Positions 5,676 to 6,673 of a stretch of 6,673 nucleotides of DNA are shown in pieces (within the stretch, counting starts at the first letter, position 1; each line of letters opens with the position of its first letter). Source of the DNA: Fidelibacterota bacterium (GTDB lineage: Bacteria; Fidelibacterota; UBA2242; JAFGTP01). The stretch covers positions 1 through 6,673 of the forward strand of contig JAOZSG010000197.1 in the NCBI GenBank assembly GCA_029939785.1, written 5' to 3'. The translations under genes were made by a program, and so were the position numbers. The notes beneath the pieces are model-generated. The model was given only the letters and a program-made list of their open reading frames with translations, did no database searches and was not told where the DNA came from.

Positions 5676-6673
5676 ATGAGATTAAAAATTAAAAATGTTT
5701 TAGGAATTATTGCATTACTATTAATTGGAATATTTATAGGTACACATTTTATTGGGAATAATCCTGATAGAGTAGTTATATATGAAAACAAATCAGATAT
5801 AAGTAAAGATACAAGAGGAATGAATATTATTCCCGCTTCACAATCCCAAAATAATGATGCCGTACAAGCAGCATCTGTATTTAATAATATTTTTGTTCAG
5901 ATTGCGGAAAATGCAAGTCCCTCAGTAGTTACAATCACAACAGATAAAGTTATAAAAACTCAATATCGTAATTCTTTTAATGATGATTTTTTTCAACGTT
6001 TTTTTGGATATCCACCAGATAATAGAGAAAGAACAAGAACAACAACCGTTTTAGGTTCAGGAGTAATTGTTGATAAAAATGGATATATCTTAACCAATAA
6101 TCATGTTGTTGAGAATGGTGAAAAAATACTTGTTGAATTAGAGGATAAACGTGAATTTGAAGCTGAAATTATAGGTACAGATCCAAGAACTGATCTTGCT
6201 GTGATAAAAATTAAAGCAAAAAAATTAAATCATATAATCTTAGGAGAATCTAACAAACTAAGAGTTGGTGAATGGGTTGCTGCTATTGGATCACCACTGG
6301 ATAAAAATCTGGCTCATACTATTACTGCCGGAATTGTCAGTGCAATAGGAAGAGATGTATCAATAGGAAATCAATTTGGTTCATTTATTCAAACAGATGC
6401 TGCAATAAATCCGGGAAATAGTGGTGGTGCATTGGTTAATATCAAAGGTGAATTAATCGGAATTAATGCTGCTATTGCTACCGGTGGTGGTCGTGGAAAT
6501 ATTGGAATTGGATTTGCCATTCCTATTGATCTGGCAAAAAAAATTATGAAAGATCTTATTGAAGATGGGGAAGTACATAGATCCTGGATTGGAGTGTCAA
6601 TTCAGAATATTAATGAAGGATTGGCAAAAGCACTTAAATTGGAATCTCGAAAAGGTGTATTAGTTGGAGATGT
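5676..6673 (+). CDS. htrA: HtrA/DegP-type trypsin-like serine protease, 3' end beyond the window
   Basis: This is a periplasmic or membrane-anchored protease/chaperone that degrades misfolded envelope proteins. The 332 visible codons have no stop and run off the window. An N-terminal hydrophobic stretch (about residues 8-27) is a signal peptide or anchor, with no lipobox cysteine and no obvious cleavage site. A polar linker rich in N, S, D and Q follows (about 28-65). The protease domain (about 68-295) carries the full triad: H143 in LTNNHVV, D173 in DPRTDLAVIK and S249 in NPGNSGGAL. The loop with QRFFGYPP (107-114) corresponds to the N-terminal LA-loop region of DegP/DegQ proteins. The first PDZ domain starts near RSWIGVSIQ (302-310) and is cut at residue 332, so a second PDZ cannot be assessed. 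It has its own space for a promoter behind the upstream terminator. Confidence 0.94.
   Translation, partial: MRLKIKNVLGIIALLLIGIFIGTHFIGNNPDRVVIYENKSDISKDTRGMNIIPASQSQNNDAVQAASVFNNIFVQIAENASPSVVTITTDKVIKTQYRNSFNDDFFQRFFGYPPDNRERTRTTTVLGSGVIVDKNGYILTNNHVVENGEKILVELEDKREFEAEIIGTDPRTDLAVIKIKAKKLNHIILGESNKLRVGEWVAAIGSPLDKNLAHTITAGIVSAIGRDVSIGNQFGSFIQTDAAINPGNSGGALVNIKGELIGINAAIATGGGRGNIGIGFAIPIDLAKKIMKDLIEDGEVHRSWIGVSIQNINEGLAKALKLESRKGVLVGD

Noticed and set aside
1..6673. CRISPR array, tRNA, rRNA or transposase gene
   Set aside because: No regularly spaced direct repeats, cloverleaf, ribosomal RNA sequence or transposase motifs were seen on either strand.

Overview
The window is AT-rich (roughly 30% G+C by eye) bacterial chromosome. 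It carries two TTG starts, clear purine-rich Shine-Dalgarno sites, standard genetic code use and short intergenic spaces. The gene content (PepT, a secreted phosphodiester-glycosidase-like protein, a stand-alone homocysteine methyltransferase, a hybrid-kinase remnant, HtrA) and the GCAGAGA-type palindromic repeat at the left edge fit an environmental bacterium, perhaps of the FCB/Cloacimonadota-like assemblage. That placement is a guess from general resemblance; no marker gene settles it.

Layout. Bases 1-244 hold an imperfect inverted repeat of about 130 bp and the leader of pepT. pepT (245-1495, +) encodes a complete M20B tripeptidase with all metal ligands. After 44 nt, and without a visible terminator, follows an exported NAGPA/DUF2233-type phosphodiester glycosidase (1540-2691, +, TTG start). 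This gene meets a leftward operon tail to tail with no base between the stop codons. The leftward operon reads from 4396 to 2692. It has a zinc-type homocysteine S-methyltransferase module (3527-4396, -) and, one base downstream, a class I SAM-dependent methyltransferase (2692-3525, -).

A 408-bp AT-rich divergent intergenic region (4397-4804) contains a pair of inverted CTAATG-N5-TAATA motifs and a candidate promoter. To its right, a 224-residue protein (4805-5479, +, TTG start) joins a histidine-kinase-type dimerisation/phosphoacceptor helix pair directly to a receiver domain, with no ATP-binding catalytic domain. A strong intrinsic terminator follows. The window ends inside an HtrA/DegP-type envelope serine protease (5676-6673, +), whose protease domain is complete and whose first PDZ domain is cut by the window edge.

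Functionally the genes are mostly housekeeping: peptide breakdown, methionine/methyl-group metabolism, surface glycan processing and envelope proteolysis. The least ordinary item is the DHp-REC protein lacking a kinase catalytic domain. It looks like a phosphorelay or decoy component that would need a partner kinase encoded elsewhere.
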